From Thermoflexales bacterium (GTDB taxonomy: Bacteria > Chloroflexota > Anaerolineae > Fen-1058), in the NCBI GenBank assembly GCA_030834835.1, contig JAUQXD010000684.1, positions 1-5,231 of the forward strand: a DNA stretch of 5,231 nucleotides. The letters run 5' to 3'. Of the stretch, positions 1 to 4,929 are shown in pieces; position 1 is the first letter of the stretch, and each line of letters opens with the position of its first letter. A program made the translations under genes and the position numbers. The notes beneath the pieces were generated by a model that saw only the letters and a program-made list of their open reading frames with translations, searched no databases and was not told where the DNA came from.

Positions 1-1
1 T

Positions 2-1468
2 ATGGGCGACGGCGGCGGCGGCGGCGATCAGCACGGCACGATCGGTAACGGGCAAGATCCCGCGCAGCTGCTGGGCAAGATGCTGCGCATCAACGTGCGC
101 GGCGTGCCTACTTACACCATCCCGCCCGCCAATCCGTTTACGCAGACGGCGGGTTATCGCCCTGAAATCTGGGCGCTGGGATTGCGCAATCCGTGGCGCT
201 TCTCGTTCGATCGGGTCAACGGCGATCTGTTTATCGGCGACGTGGGACAGAATTGCTGGGAAGAGATCGATTATCAGCCTGGTAACAGCGCGGGCGGGCA
301 GAATTACGGCTGGCGTCAAATGGAGGGCCTGCGCCCGTTCAACGTGAACAACTTCGACGATTGTCTTCAAGCGCCCATTTCGCCCGCCGGCCTGACGCTG
401 CCGGTAGCCGTTTATGGTCGCAGCCTGGGGTCAGCTGTGTCCGGGGGCTATGTGTATCGCGGCCAGCTGTATCCTGCCTTGCAGGGCGTGTATTTTTATG
501 CCGACTACAGTTCCGGTAACATCTGGTCGCTGGAGCAGACCAGCCCCGGCGTCTGGTCGAGCGATCTGAAGCTCGATGCAGGTTTCAACGTCTCGTCCTT
601 CGGCGAAGATCAGGCCGGTGAGTTGTATCTGACCAGTCTCGGTGGGGGCGAAATCTACCGACTGGTCTCCGCGCCGGTCGCGCCACTCTCGATCGATCTG
701 TCAACTTCCACCAAGACCGTTTCACCCGGCACGGCTCAGCGCGATAACGTTGTAACCTACACTATTGCGCTACGCAACACTGGCGATCCCTTTAACAACA
801 CCGTGCGCGTCACAGACACCATCCCGATTGGCCTGAGCTACGTGAACGGTTCCTTTGCAGCGACCGGCGGCACGGTCGACGCTTCGGCCGCGCCCACCTT
901 AAAGTGGCAGGGCGTCATGGGCAGCGCTTCGGCCATTACGCTGACCTATGCGGCAAAGGTCACCGCATTGACCGCTCAAACGATCACGAACTCCGTCCAG
1001 ATCAACCCCGTCATCAGCCCGACCCTCACGCGCTCGGCGGTGCTCAACGTCTTGAATGCGCCGCCAGATCTGTCGCCCTCAACGAAGCAGGCTTCGTCCG
1101 GTTTGGCCGTGGCGGGGGACGCATTGACTTACACCATCGTGCTGCGCAATGTCGGCGGCCCGGCCACGAACACAATGTACCTCACAGATACCGTCCCGGC
1201 CGGATTGAACTATGTGCCCGGGTCATTGACGGCTACGTCGGGCAGCGTGGATCAATCGGCGGCGCCGATATTGACGTGGCAGGGCGCGCCCGGATCGACA
1301 CCGTCTGTAACGGTGACGTATGTTGTGACCGTGTCTGTAATCTCGCCCACGGCGATCACCAACACCGTCACCATCAATCCGGGTGTGGGGGCGTCGTTCA
1401 CACGTTCGGCGGTGATCATTGCCAATGGCGTGCAACTTTATCTGCCGTTGATCCTCAAATCACCCTGA
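2..1468 (+). CDS. Secreted PQQ-dependent sugar dehydrogenase-like protein (GSDH family) with two C-terminal DUF11 repeats, 5'-truncated
   Basis: This is the C-terminal 488 residues of a larger protein. The first Met lies inside the conserved GDGGGGGD motif of the glucose/sorbosone dehydrogenase beta-propeller, so the true start is left of the window. Residues 1-223 match the family: GDGG...LLGKMLRI (2-30), GLRNPWRFSFD (60-70), whose Arg62-Asn63 correspond to the PQQ-contacting Arg-Asn of soluble glucose dehydrogenase, GDVGQ (79-83), GQNYGW (99-104) and a final blade SFGEDQAGELYL (199-210). The catalytic His region would be upstream and cannot be checked. Two DUF11-type Ig-like repeats follow (about 227-351 and 355-473, period 124 residues), each with (V/L)TYTI.LRN.G and TDT(I/V)P.GL.YV. 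The protein ends YLPLILKSP, a tail I associate with Chloroflexota exported proteins. Likely an extracellular or surface sugar oxidase passing electrons through PQQ. The substrate is unknown, and such folds sometimes serve non-enzymatic roles. It is transcriptionally separate from the metal operon. Confidence 0.88.
   Translation: MGDGGGGGDQHGTIGNGQDPAQLLGKMLRINVRGVPTYTIPPANPFTQTAGYRPEIWALGLRNPWRFSFDRVNGDLFIGDVGQNCWEEIDYQPGNSAGGQNYGWRQMEGLRPFNVNNFDDCLQAPISPAGLTLPVAVYGRSLGSAVSGGYVYRGQLYPALQGVYFYADYSSGNIWSLEQTSPGVWSSDLKLDAGFNVSSFGEDQAGELYLTSLGGGEIYRLVSAPVAPLSIDLSTSTKTVSPGTAQRDNVVTYTIALRNTGDPFNNTVRVTDTIPIGLSYVNGSFAATGGTVDASAAPTLKWQGVMGSASAITLTYAAKVTALTAQTITNSVQINPVISPTLTRSAVLNVLNAPPDLSPSTKQASSGLAVAGDALTYTIVLRNVGGPATNTMYLTDTVPAGLNYVPGSLTATSGSVDQSAAPILTWQGAPGSTPSVTVTYVVTVSVISPTAITNTVTINPGVGASFTRSAVIIANGVQLYLPLILKSP
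680..1420 (+). repeat. Two tandem DUF11-encoding repeats, period about 372 bp
   Basis: The region encodes two diverged copies of one domain (residues about 227-351 and 355-473 of the visible protein). Aligned anchors are TYTIALRN/TYTIVLRN, TDTIPIGLSYV/TDTVPAGLNYV and APTLKWQG/APILTWQG, all offset by exactly 124 residues. The DNA copies have diverged clearly, so this is an old domain duplication. DUF11 modules usually act as stalk or adhesion-like spacers on bacterial surface proteins. Confidence 0.8.
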
Positions 1469-1485
1469 CGCACACTGACCCAATC

Positions 1486-1523
1486 GGGCCTTAACCGGCA
1501 ATGTCGGTTGAGGCCCTTTTTGT
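1486..1523 (+). terminator. Intrinsic terminator of the sugar dehydrogenase-like gene
   Basis: GGGCCT (1486-1491) pairs with AGGCCC (1511-1516). T1492-G1510 is a wobble, and AACCG (1493-1497) pairs with CGGTT (1505-1509). Two more inner pairs are possible (G1498-T1504, C1499-G1503), leaving a tiny loop. The stem is followed directly by TTTTTGTT. It begins 18 bases after the stop codon and separates this gene from the regulator transcription unit. Confidence 0.9.
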
Positions 1524-1590
1524 TAACGGGGCTGCGACAAGACTTTGACCGGATTTTTACGGGGTGTTCTATGGCACGCTCCGGTGGACG

Positions 1591-1599
1591 TGATATACT
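1591..1599 (+). promoter_or_regulatory. Probable extended -10 promoter of the Fur-family gene and cbiMQO
   Basis: TGATATACT is a TGn extended -10 followed by TATACT, one base off the sigma-70 TATAAT consensus. No convincing -35 lies 16-18 bases upstream, which is tolerated with an extended -10. Transcription would start near 1605-1607, at the edge of the dyad operator. It is the only promoter-like signal between the upstream terminator and the regulator gene. Confidence 0.6.
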
Positions 1600-1604
1600 T
1601 TTTA

Positions 1605-1639
1605 TTGCGACTATTCGCAACAAGTGATATTCGCAACAA
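1605..1639 (+). promoter_or_regulatory. Putative Fur-family operator: perfect dyad plus direct repeat
   Basis: TTGCGA (1605-1610) and TCGCAA (1615-1620) form a perfect inverted repeat around a 4-base spacer. The right arm recurs within a 12-base direct repeat, TATTCGCAACAA, at 1612-1623 and 1628-1639, a spacing of 16 bases. It lies between the -10 element and the start codon, over the expected transcription start, where a repressor would block initiation. Size and symmetry suit a Fur-family dimer site, but the arm sequence differs from the classical GATAATGATAATC iron box, so the cognate metal cannot be read from it. Autoregulation is inferred from position. Confidence 0.65.
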
Positions 1640-1649
1640 ATGAGGCGCT

Positions 1650-2108
1650 GTGACTTCTTCGATCGATGTGGCGACACACTTGCATACCCAGGGCTACCGG
1701 CTGACGCCGCAGCGCCAGGCCATTCTGGAAGCTGTGCGGCAGGCCGGCGATCATGTAACGCCAGAGCAGGTGTATGAGACTGTACATACACATCAGCCGG
1801 CCATCAGCCGCGCCACCATCTATCGCACGCTGGATTTTCTGTGCGAGCAGCGCCTGGTCACGGCGATGCATTGGGGCGGCCAGACGTACTACGAGATCGC
1901 GGGCGAGAGGCCGCACCACCACCTGATCTGCCGCAGTTGCGGCGGTGTCGCCGAGATCGATCGGGGACTGATCGATCTCTTGATCGAGGCAACCGCGAAG
2001 AAGCATCGCTTCACTATCGATATGGATCACATCGCCCTGTTTGGACAGTGTCGTCAGTGTGCCGATCGCACCAAAAAACCGGTCATGCGATCGGCGCGCA
2101 AAGCTTAA
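1650..2108 (+). CDS. Fur-family metal-responsive transcriptional regulator
   Basis: A 152-residue protein of normal Fur length. The GTG start is chosen because an in-frame TGA sits at 1641, the winged-helix domain begins soon after, and GAGG (1642-1645) lies 4 bases upstream. The DNA-binding domain includes RLTPQRQAILEAV (17-29) and recognition helix ISRATIYRTLDFL (52-64). The metal domain has PHHHLICRSCG (88-98) and CRQC (134-137), giving the structural zinc pairs Cys94/Cys97 and Cys134/Cys137. By alignment from memory, His35, Glu82, His89, His91 and Glu102 match the E. coli Fur regulatory-site ligands His33, Glu81, His88, His90 and Glu101; the residue matching E. coli His125 is Gln133. It probably represses its own promoter and the downstream transporter when metal is plentiful. 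Position beside a Ni/Co ECF importer favours a Nur-like (nickel) or cobalt-sensing role, but Zur or Fur specificity cannot be excluded. Confidence 0.93.
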   Translation: MTSSIDVATHLHTQGYRLTPQRQAILEAVRQAGDHVTPEQVYETVHTHQPAISRATIYRTLDFLCEQRLVTAMHWGGQTYYEIAGERPHHHLICRSCGGVAEIDRGLIDLLIEATAKKHRFTIDMDHIALFGQCRQCADRTKKPVMRSARKA

Positions 2109-2114
2109 TGGGCT

Positions 2115-2121
2115 AAGGAGG
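2115..2121 (+). promoter_or_regulatory. Strong Shine-Dalgarno site of cbiM
   Basis: AAGGAGG lies 5 bases before the ATG at 2127 and is the best ribosome site in the window. It decides the translation start at 2127 over the ATG at 2160, which has no purine-rich site at proper spacing although its product begins with the family-typical MHIPDGF. Confidence 0.8.
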
Positions 2122-2126
2122 CCGAG

Positions 2127-3098
2127 ATGTTGTTGTCACCGTCGTTTGCCCCGTTGAAAATGCACATTCCCGATGGTTTCTTGTCGGCGCCGGTGTCGCT
2201 GGTGCTGTGGGCGCTGAGCCTGATCGTCATCGCTTACGCGCTGCGGCGCGCGAATAAGGACCTGGGCGACAAACAAGTGCCCTTGATGGGCGTGCTGGCT
2301 GCGGCAATTTTTGCCGGGCAGATGTTGAACTTTGCGGTGGCGGGCGGCACGTCCGGCCACCTGCTGGGCGCAGCCCTTGCCACGATCTTGCTGGGGCCGT
2401 GGGCGGCCGTGCTGGTGATGACCACCGTCGTCGGCGTGCAGGCGTTGATCTTTCAAGACGGCGGCTTGTTGGCGATGGGCGGCAACCTGTTTAACATGGC
2501 CGTCATCGGTGTATTCGTCTCGTACTTTGTCTATCGCACCGTGCAGCGCCTGAGCGGCGGCCAGAAGTGGGGCGTGTTTGCGGGCGGCGTGCTGGCGGCC
2601 TGGTCGTCGATCTTTATTGCTTCGTTGGCGGCCGCATTACAGCTGGCTTTGTCGGGCACATCGCCGGCCAACTTGAGCATCCCGGCGATGGGCGGTATTC
2701 ACGCTGTCATCGGCATCGGCGAGGCGCTGATTACGCTGGGCGCGCTGGCCTTCCTGTACGCTACGCGTCGCGATCTGCTCAAGATCGATGGCGTACAGGC
2801 AAAGAACGGCAGCCTGGTGTGGGTCGGTGGTCTGGCGATCGCGATCTTGTTGGCCGTCGCTTCGCCGCTGGCGTCTTCGCATCCCGACGGCCTGGAATGG
2901 GTCGCTGAGCAGCAGGGCTTCATCAATGCAGCGCAGGCCAATCCGTACGACATCATTCCCGACTACGTGCTGCCGGGTGTGCCCGATGAGGCGCTGGCAA
3001 CCATTCTGGCCGGCATTATTGGCGTGGTGATCGTGTTTGGCGTAGCACTGTTGATTGCCTACACGCGGCGTAATCGACAATCCGCTGTCAATCAATGA
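2127..3098 (+). CDS. cbiM: ECF-type nickel/cobalt transporter substrate-binding component CbiM fused to a PDGLE (CbiN/NikN-like) domain
   Basis: A 323-residue integral membrane protein, the metal-specific S component of an ECF importer. The CbiM domain (about 12-220) shows MHIPDGFLS (12-20), [10 protein letters not shown] (74-83), [11 protein letters not shown] (118-128) and [15 protein letters not shown] (189-203), with six or so hydrophobic segments. In NikM-type structures the metal is held by the amino-terminal Met1, His2 and His67. Counting from Met12, this protein has Met1-His2 and His67 (His78 here), an exact match. The C-terminal part carries a membrane helix (about 230-248), the PDGLE signature [16 protein letters not shown] (250-265) and a last helix (about 288-311), replacing a separate CbiN/NikN subunit. 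The start at 2127 is set by AAGGAGG and adds the leader [11 protein letters not shown]; 2160 is the alternative. It follows the Fur-family gene by 18 bases and is surely co-transcribed. Nickel or cobalt is likely; the choice is not readable from sequence. Confidence 0.92.
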   Translation: MLLSPSFAPLKMHIPDGFLSAPVSLVLWALSLIVIAYALRRANKDLGDKQVPLMGVLAAAIFAGQMLNFAVAGGTSGHLLGAALATILLGPWAAVLVMTTVVGVQALIFQDGGLLAMGGNLFNMAVIGVFVSYFVYRTVQRLSGGQKWGVFAGGVLAAWSSIFIASLAAALQLALSGTSPANLSIPAMGGIHAVIGIGEALITLGALAFLYATRRDLLKIDGVQAKNGSLVWVGGLAIAILLAVASPLASSHPDGLEWVAEQQGFINAAQANPYDIIPDYVLPGVPDEALATILAGIIGVVIVFGVALLIAYTRRNRQSAVNQ

Positions 3099-3105
3099 TC
3101 AACAG

Positions 3106-3143
3106 CGGTGGACGGATGGCGATAGTCGGTCATCCGTCCACCG
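3106..3143 (+). repeat. 13-bp perfect inverted repeat in the cbiM-cbiQ gap
   Basis: CGGTGGACGGATG (3106-3118) is the exact reverse complement of CATCCGTCCACCG (3131-3143), with a 12-base loop. A G-T wobble at 3105/3144 could extend it. It starts 8 bases after the cbiM stop. No T-run follows, so it is unlikely to be a strong terminator. An mRNA-stabilising or attenuating hairpin, or a remnant of a small palindromic repeat, fits better. Confidence 0.8.
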
Positions 3144-3172
3144 TCTTCCGTCCTTCACCGTCTTCCGTCCTT
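3139..3172 (+). repeat. 17-bp tandem direct repeat upstream of cbiQ
   Basis: CACCGTCTTCCGTCCTT occurs twice, head to tail and exactly, at 3139-3155 and 3156-3172. The first copy overlaps the right arm of the preceding inverted repeat. It ends 5 bases before the cbiQ ATG and fills the position where a Shine-Dalgarno site would sit. It is pyrimidine-rich and contains no ribosome site. Confidence 0.85.
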
Positions 3173-3177
3173 ATCTT

Positions 3178-3978
3178 ATGCACATCCACTTTCTCGATCC
3201 CTATCGGCCGCGCGTCAGCCTGATTCATCAACTCGATCCGCGCGTAAAGCTGGTGCTGGCCATCGCTTTTATTCTTACCACCTCGCTCGTGCCGTTTGGC
3301 GCGTGGCCGATCTATATCCTGTTGTTCACGTTGTCGATATCGATCGTCATTGCCTCAGAACTGGGCGTGAAATATGTGTTGAAGCGCGCGGCCCTGGCGC
3401 TGCCGTTTGTGCTGGCCGCGGTGCCATTGATGTTCACCGTCGACGGCCCGGCGTTGCTCACCATTCCGATCGGGTCCGCCACCTTAACGCTTTCGTCTAC
3501 CGGCCTGGAGCGCTTCATCAGCATCGCGCTCAAATCGTGGATTTCAGTACAGATCGCCATCGTGTTGGCGGCGTCAACTTCATTCCCTGATCTGTTAGTG
3601 GCGATGCGGGCGATCAAGTTGCCGCGTTTACTGGTAGCCGTGTTTGGTTTGATGTGGCGCTACTTATTCGTATTGGCCGATGAAGTCCTGCGGTTGATGC
3701 GGGCGCGGGCCGCGCGCAGCGGCGAGTTCGAAGGCTACAAAGCCGGTGGCACGCTGGCGTGGCGCGCGAAAGTCACGGGCGGCATGGCGGGCAACCTCTT
3801 TGTCCGATCGCTGGAGCGCGGTGATCGCATCTATGCAGCGATGGCGGCCCGCGGTTACGACGGTGAAGTGCGATCGCTGCCACTACCACCGCTGGCCTCG
3901 ACCGCGTGGTTGACGCTGTTCGGCGGATTGATCTTGTTGGCGGCGTTGTTGGGTCTGGCGGTCCTGATCTGGCGGTAG
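3178..3978 (+). CDS. cbiQ: ECF transporter transmembrane coupling protein CbiQ (EcfT)
   Basis: A 266-residue T component that transmits ATP-driven movement from CbiO to CbiM. The start at 3178 is chosen because MHIHFLDPYRPRVSLIHQLDPRVKL is how CbiQ proteins begin; the same frame is open back to 3055, but that would overlap cbiM and translate the repeats. Hydrophobic segments lie at about 23-37, 41-60, 70-86, 118-134, 148-166 and 243-264. The cytoplasmic coupling helices carry both EcfT signatures: Ala-Arg-Ser at 179-181 (in RARAARSGEFEG) and Ala-Arg-Gly at 224-226 (in AAMAARGYDGE), the arginines that contact the ATPase. No Shine-Dalgarno site is visible upstream; the 79-base gap to cbiM is occupied by a hairpin and a tandem repeat. 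Translation may therefore be weak, leaderless-like or coupled. Family assignment is secure. Confidence 0.92.
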   Translation: MHIHFLDPYRPRVSLIHQLDPRVKLVLAIAFILTTSLVPFGAWPIYILLFTLSISIVIASELGVKYVLKRAALALPFVLAAVPLMFTVDGPALLTIPIGSATLTLSSTGLERFISIALKSWISVQIAIVLAASTSFPDLLVAMRAIKLPRLLVAVFGLMWRYLFVLADEVLRLMRARAARSGEFEGYKAGGTLAWRAKVTGGMAGNLFVRSLERGDRIYAAMAARGYDGEVRSLPLPPLASTAWLTLFGGLILLAALLGLAVLIWR

Positions 3979-3982
3979 TTGA

Positions 3983-4017
3983 AAACCTGACAGGTCTTCG
4001 ATCGACCTGTCAGGTTT
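3983..4017 (+). repeat. 13-bp perfect inverted repeat (ACCTGWCAGGT element) between cbiQ and cbiO
   Basis: AAACCTGACAGGT (3983-3995) and ACCTGTCAGGTTT (4005-4017) are exact reverse complements; C3996-G4004 adds a pair, leaving a 7-base loop. Each arm contains ACCTGWCAGGT, itself a palindrome around one central base. The hairpin starts 4 bases after the cbiQ stop and ends 3 bases before the cbiO ATG. TTTAAT after the stem is too weak for an efficient terminator. The only candidate ribosome site for cbiO, CAGG at 4011-4014, lies inside the 3' arm and would be hidden when folded. Confidence 0.85.
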
Positions 4018-4020
4018 AAT

Positions 4021-4743
4021 ATGGACGTTGTCATGCATCATACGATTGAAGTTGAAAAGCTGACCTTTGCTTATCCTGATGGGCATCCGGCCTTGCACGA
4101 AACATCATTGAGCATCGCGCCGGGTGAAAAAGTGGCGTTGGTCGGCCCCAACGGCGCAGGCAAATCCACGCTGATGCTGCATCTCAACGGCATCTTGCGG
4201 GGCAAAGGCCGCGTGTGCGTGTGCGGACTGGAAGTCGGCGAGAAAACGCTGGGCAAGGTGCGCGCCGCGGTGGGCCTGGTCTTTCAGAACCCCGACGATC
4301 AACTCTTTTCGCCGACGGTCTTTGACGACGTGGCCTTTGGCCCGATTTATCAGGGCTTGAAAAAAGCCGAAATTGAGACGCGGGTCATTCACGCATTGGA
4401 GGCCGTGCATATGGTCGATTATGCGCGGCGCGTGTCCCATCACTTGAGCGTGGGCGAGAAGAAGCGCATTGCCATTGCGACGGTGCTGTCGATGCAGCCG
4501 GAAATTCTGGTGCTGGACGAACCGTCGGCGGGGCTTGATCCGCGCGCGCGGCGATCGCTCATCAACCTGCTGCGCGAACTACCGCAGACGATGCTGGTTT
4601 CCACGCACGATCTGCCGCTGGCGCGCGAATTGTTTCCGCGCACGGTGATCATGGATCACGGCGAAATCGTGGCCGACGGGCCAACCGAATCGCTATTGAA
4701 TGATGTGGCGTTGCTGGAGGCGCACGGGTTGGAGAAGATGTGA
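4021..4743 (+). CDS. cbiO: ECF nickel/cobalt transporter ATP-binding protein CbiO
   Basis: A 240-residue ABC ATPase that powers the CbiM-CbiQ importer from the cytoplasmic face. Motifs in order: A-loop region FAYPDGHPAL (16-25), Walker A GPNGAGKST (42-50), Q-loop FQNPDDQLF (88-96, Gln89), signature LSVGEKKRIAIA (142-153), Walker B ILVLDE (162-167, catalytic Glu167), D-loop SAGLD (169-173) and H-loop STHD (194-197, His196). FQNPDDQLF and the D-loop context are typical of CbiO/EcfA. The signature has Val in place of the first Gly of LSGGQ/LSGGE, a tolerated variant. Only one ATPase gene is present, so a CbiO homodimer is expected. The start may be 4021 or Met5 at 4033; neither has a strong ribosome site, and the nearest (CAGG) is within the hairpin upstream. 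It is the last gene of the operon. Confidence 0.95.
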   Translation: MDVVMHHTIEVEKLTFAYPDGHPALHETSLSIAPGEKVALVGPNGAGKSTLMLHLNGILRGKGRVCVCGLEVGEKTLGKVRAAVGLVFQNPDDQLFSPTVFDDVAFGPIYQGLKKAEIETRVIHALEAVHMVDYARRVSHHLSVGEKKRIAIATVLSMQPEILVLDEPSAGLDPRARRSLINLLRELPQTMLVSTHDLPLARELFPRTVIMDHGEIVADGPTESLLNDVALLEAHGLEKM

Positions 4744-4744
4744 G

Positions 4745-4771
4745 TTGCCATCTGATAGAATCAGACGGCAA
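4745..4771 (+). repeat. Interrupted hairpin just after cbiO
   Basis: TTGCC (4745-4749) pairs with GGCAA (4767-4771) and TCTGA (4751-4755) with TCAGA (4761-4765), separated by one A/C mismatch, with the 5-base loop TAGAA. It begins one base after the cbiO stop. No T-run follows, so it may protect the 3' end or act together with the next hairpin. Confidence 0.6.
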
Positions 4772-4777
4772 GGTGTA

Positions 4778-4800
4778 GTAAACCCGCACAGCGGGTTTAC
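4778..4800 (+). terminator. Probable transcription end of the cbiMQO operon (hairpin without T-tract)
   Basis: GTAAACCCGC (4778-4787) and GCGGGTTTAC (4791-4800) form a perfect 10-bp stem with the 3-base loop ACA. The stem's 3' arm holds GGGTTT, but what follows (CATGATTGG) has no T-run. As the second strong hairpin after the last gene it is the best candidate end of the operon, though it may only be a processing or stability element. It would fold equally in either direction. Confidence 0.5.
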
Positions 4801-4844
4801 CATGATTGGCCGCCGGCTTGTAGCCGATGGCCACGCCCTTGCAG

Positions 4845-4872
4845 TTGACGTTCGGAACTTAAACGCTATAAT
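4845..4872 (+). promoter_or_regulatory. Near-consensus sigma-70 promoter
   Basis: TTGACG (4845-4850) and a perfect TATAAT (4867-4872) are separated by 16 bases. Five of six and six of six consensus bases make this the strongest promoter-like sequence in the window. Transcription would start near 4878-4880. It points toward the CDS at 5008, but an intrinsic terminator lies in between. Confidence 0.75.
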
Positions 4873-4878
4873 CGGCGT

Positions 4879-4928
4879 CATTCCAACTGAATGCCCGGTA
4901 CCGCAGCGGCGGGCCGGGCATCTTTTTT
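4879..4928 (+). ncRNA. Candidate short transcript or attenuated leader (about 50 nt)
   Basis: The span between the expected start of the 4845-4872 promoter and the end of the T-run at 4928 would produce an RNA of about 50 nt consisting of a 12-base lead and one terminator hairpin. I recognise no known RNA family in it, and no open frame fits. It could be a small RNA, or the leader of the gene at 5008 with conditional termination. Existence is inferred only from promoter and terminator spacing. Confidence 0.35.
4891..4928 (+). terminator. Intrinsic terminator directly behind a strong promoter
   Basis: ATGCCCGG (4891-4898) pairs perfectly with CCGGGCAT (4914-4921). Inside, CCGC (4901-4904) can pair with GCGG (4909-4912) around a 4-base loop. 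After one C comes TTTTTT (4923-4928). The layout is that of a textbook Rho-independent terminator on the + strand. Confidence 0.85.
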
Positions 4929-4929
4929 A

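Noticed and set aside
1572..1590. TGGCACG resembling a sigma-54 -24 element
   Set aside because: No TTGC-type -12 element at the required spacing; the extended -10 downstream is a better promoter.
1524..1649. Cobalamin or nickel (NiCo) riboswitch upstream of the metal operon
   Set aside because: The 5' leader is only about 45 bases after the likely transcription start and contains just the operator-like dyad; no B12-box or multi-helix fold is visible.
1953..1979. 10-bp inverted repeat GAGATCGATC / GATCGATCTC inside the Fur-family gene
   Set aside because: It is in a conserved coding segment (EIDRGLIDL) and is explained by the abundance of GATCGATC in this genome; no regulatory position.
1438..2030. 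Minus-strand open frames opposite the regulator gene and the terminator
   Set aside because: They are antisense shadows of a clear Fur-family gene, with no recognisable domain and no start signals.
3055..3177. Upstream extension of cbiQ to the ATG at 3055
   Set aside because: It would overlap cbiM by 44 bases and translate the hairpin and tandem repeat into 41 residues with no resemblance to the CbiQ N-terminus; MHIHFLDPYR at 3178 fits the family start.
3095..3223. A 42-codon frame starting with ATGA overlap on the cbiM stop and ending inside cbiQ, a possible coupling peptide
   Set aside because: The position is attractive for translational coupling, but there is no Shine-Dalgarno site, the sequence is low-complexity from the repeats, and there is no evidence of conservation.
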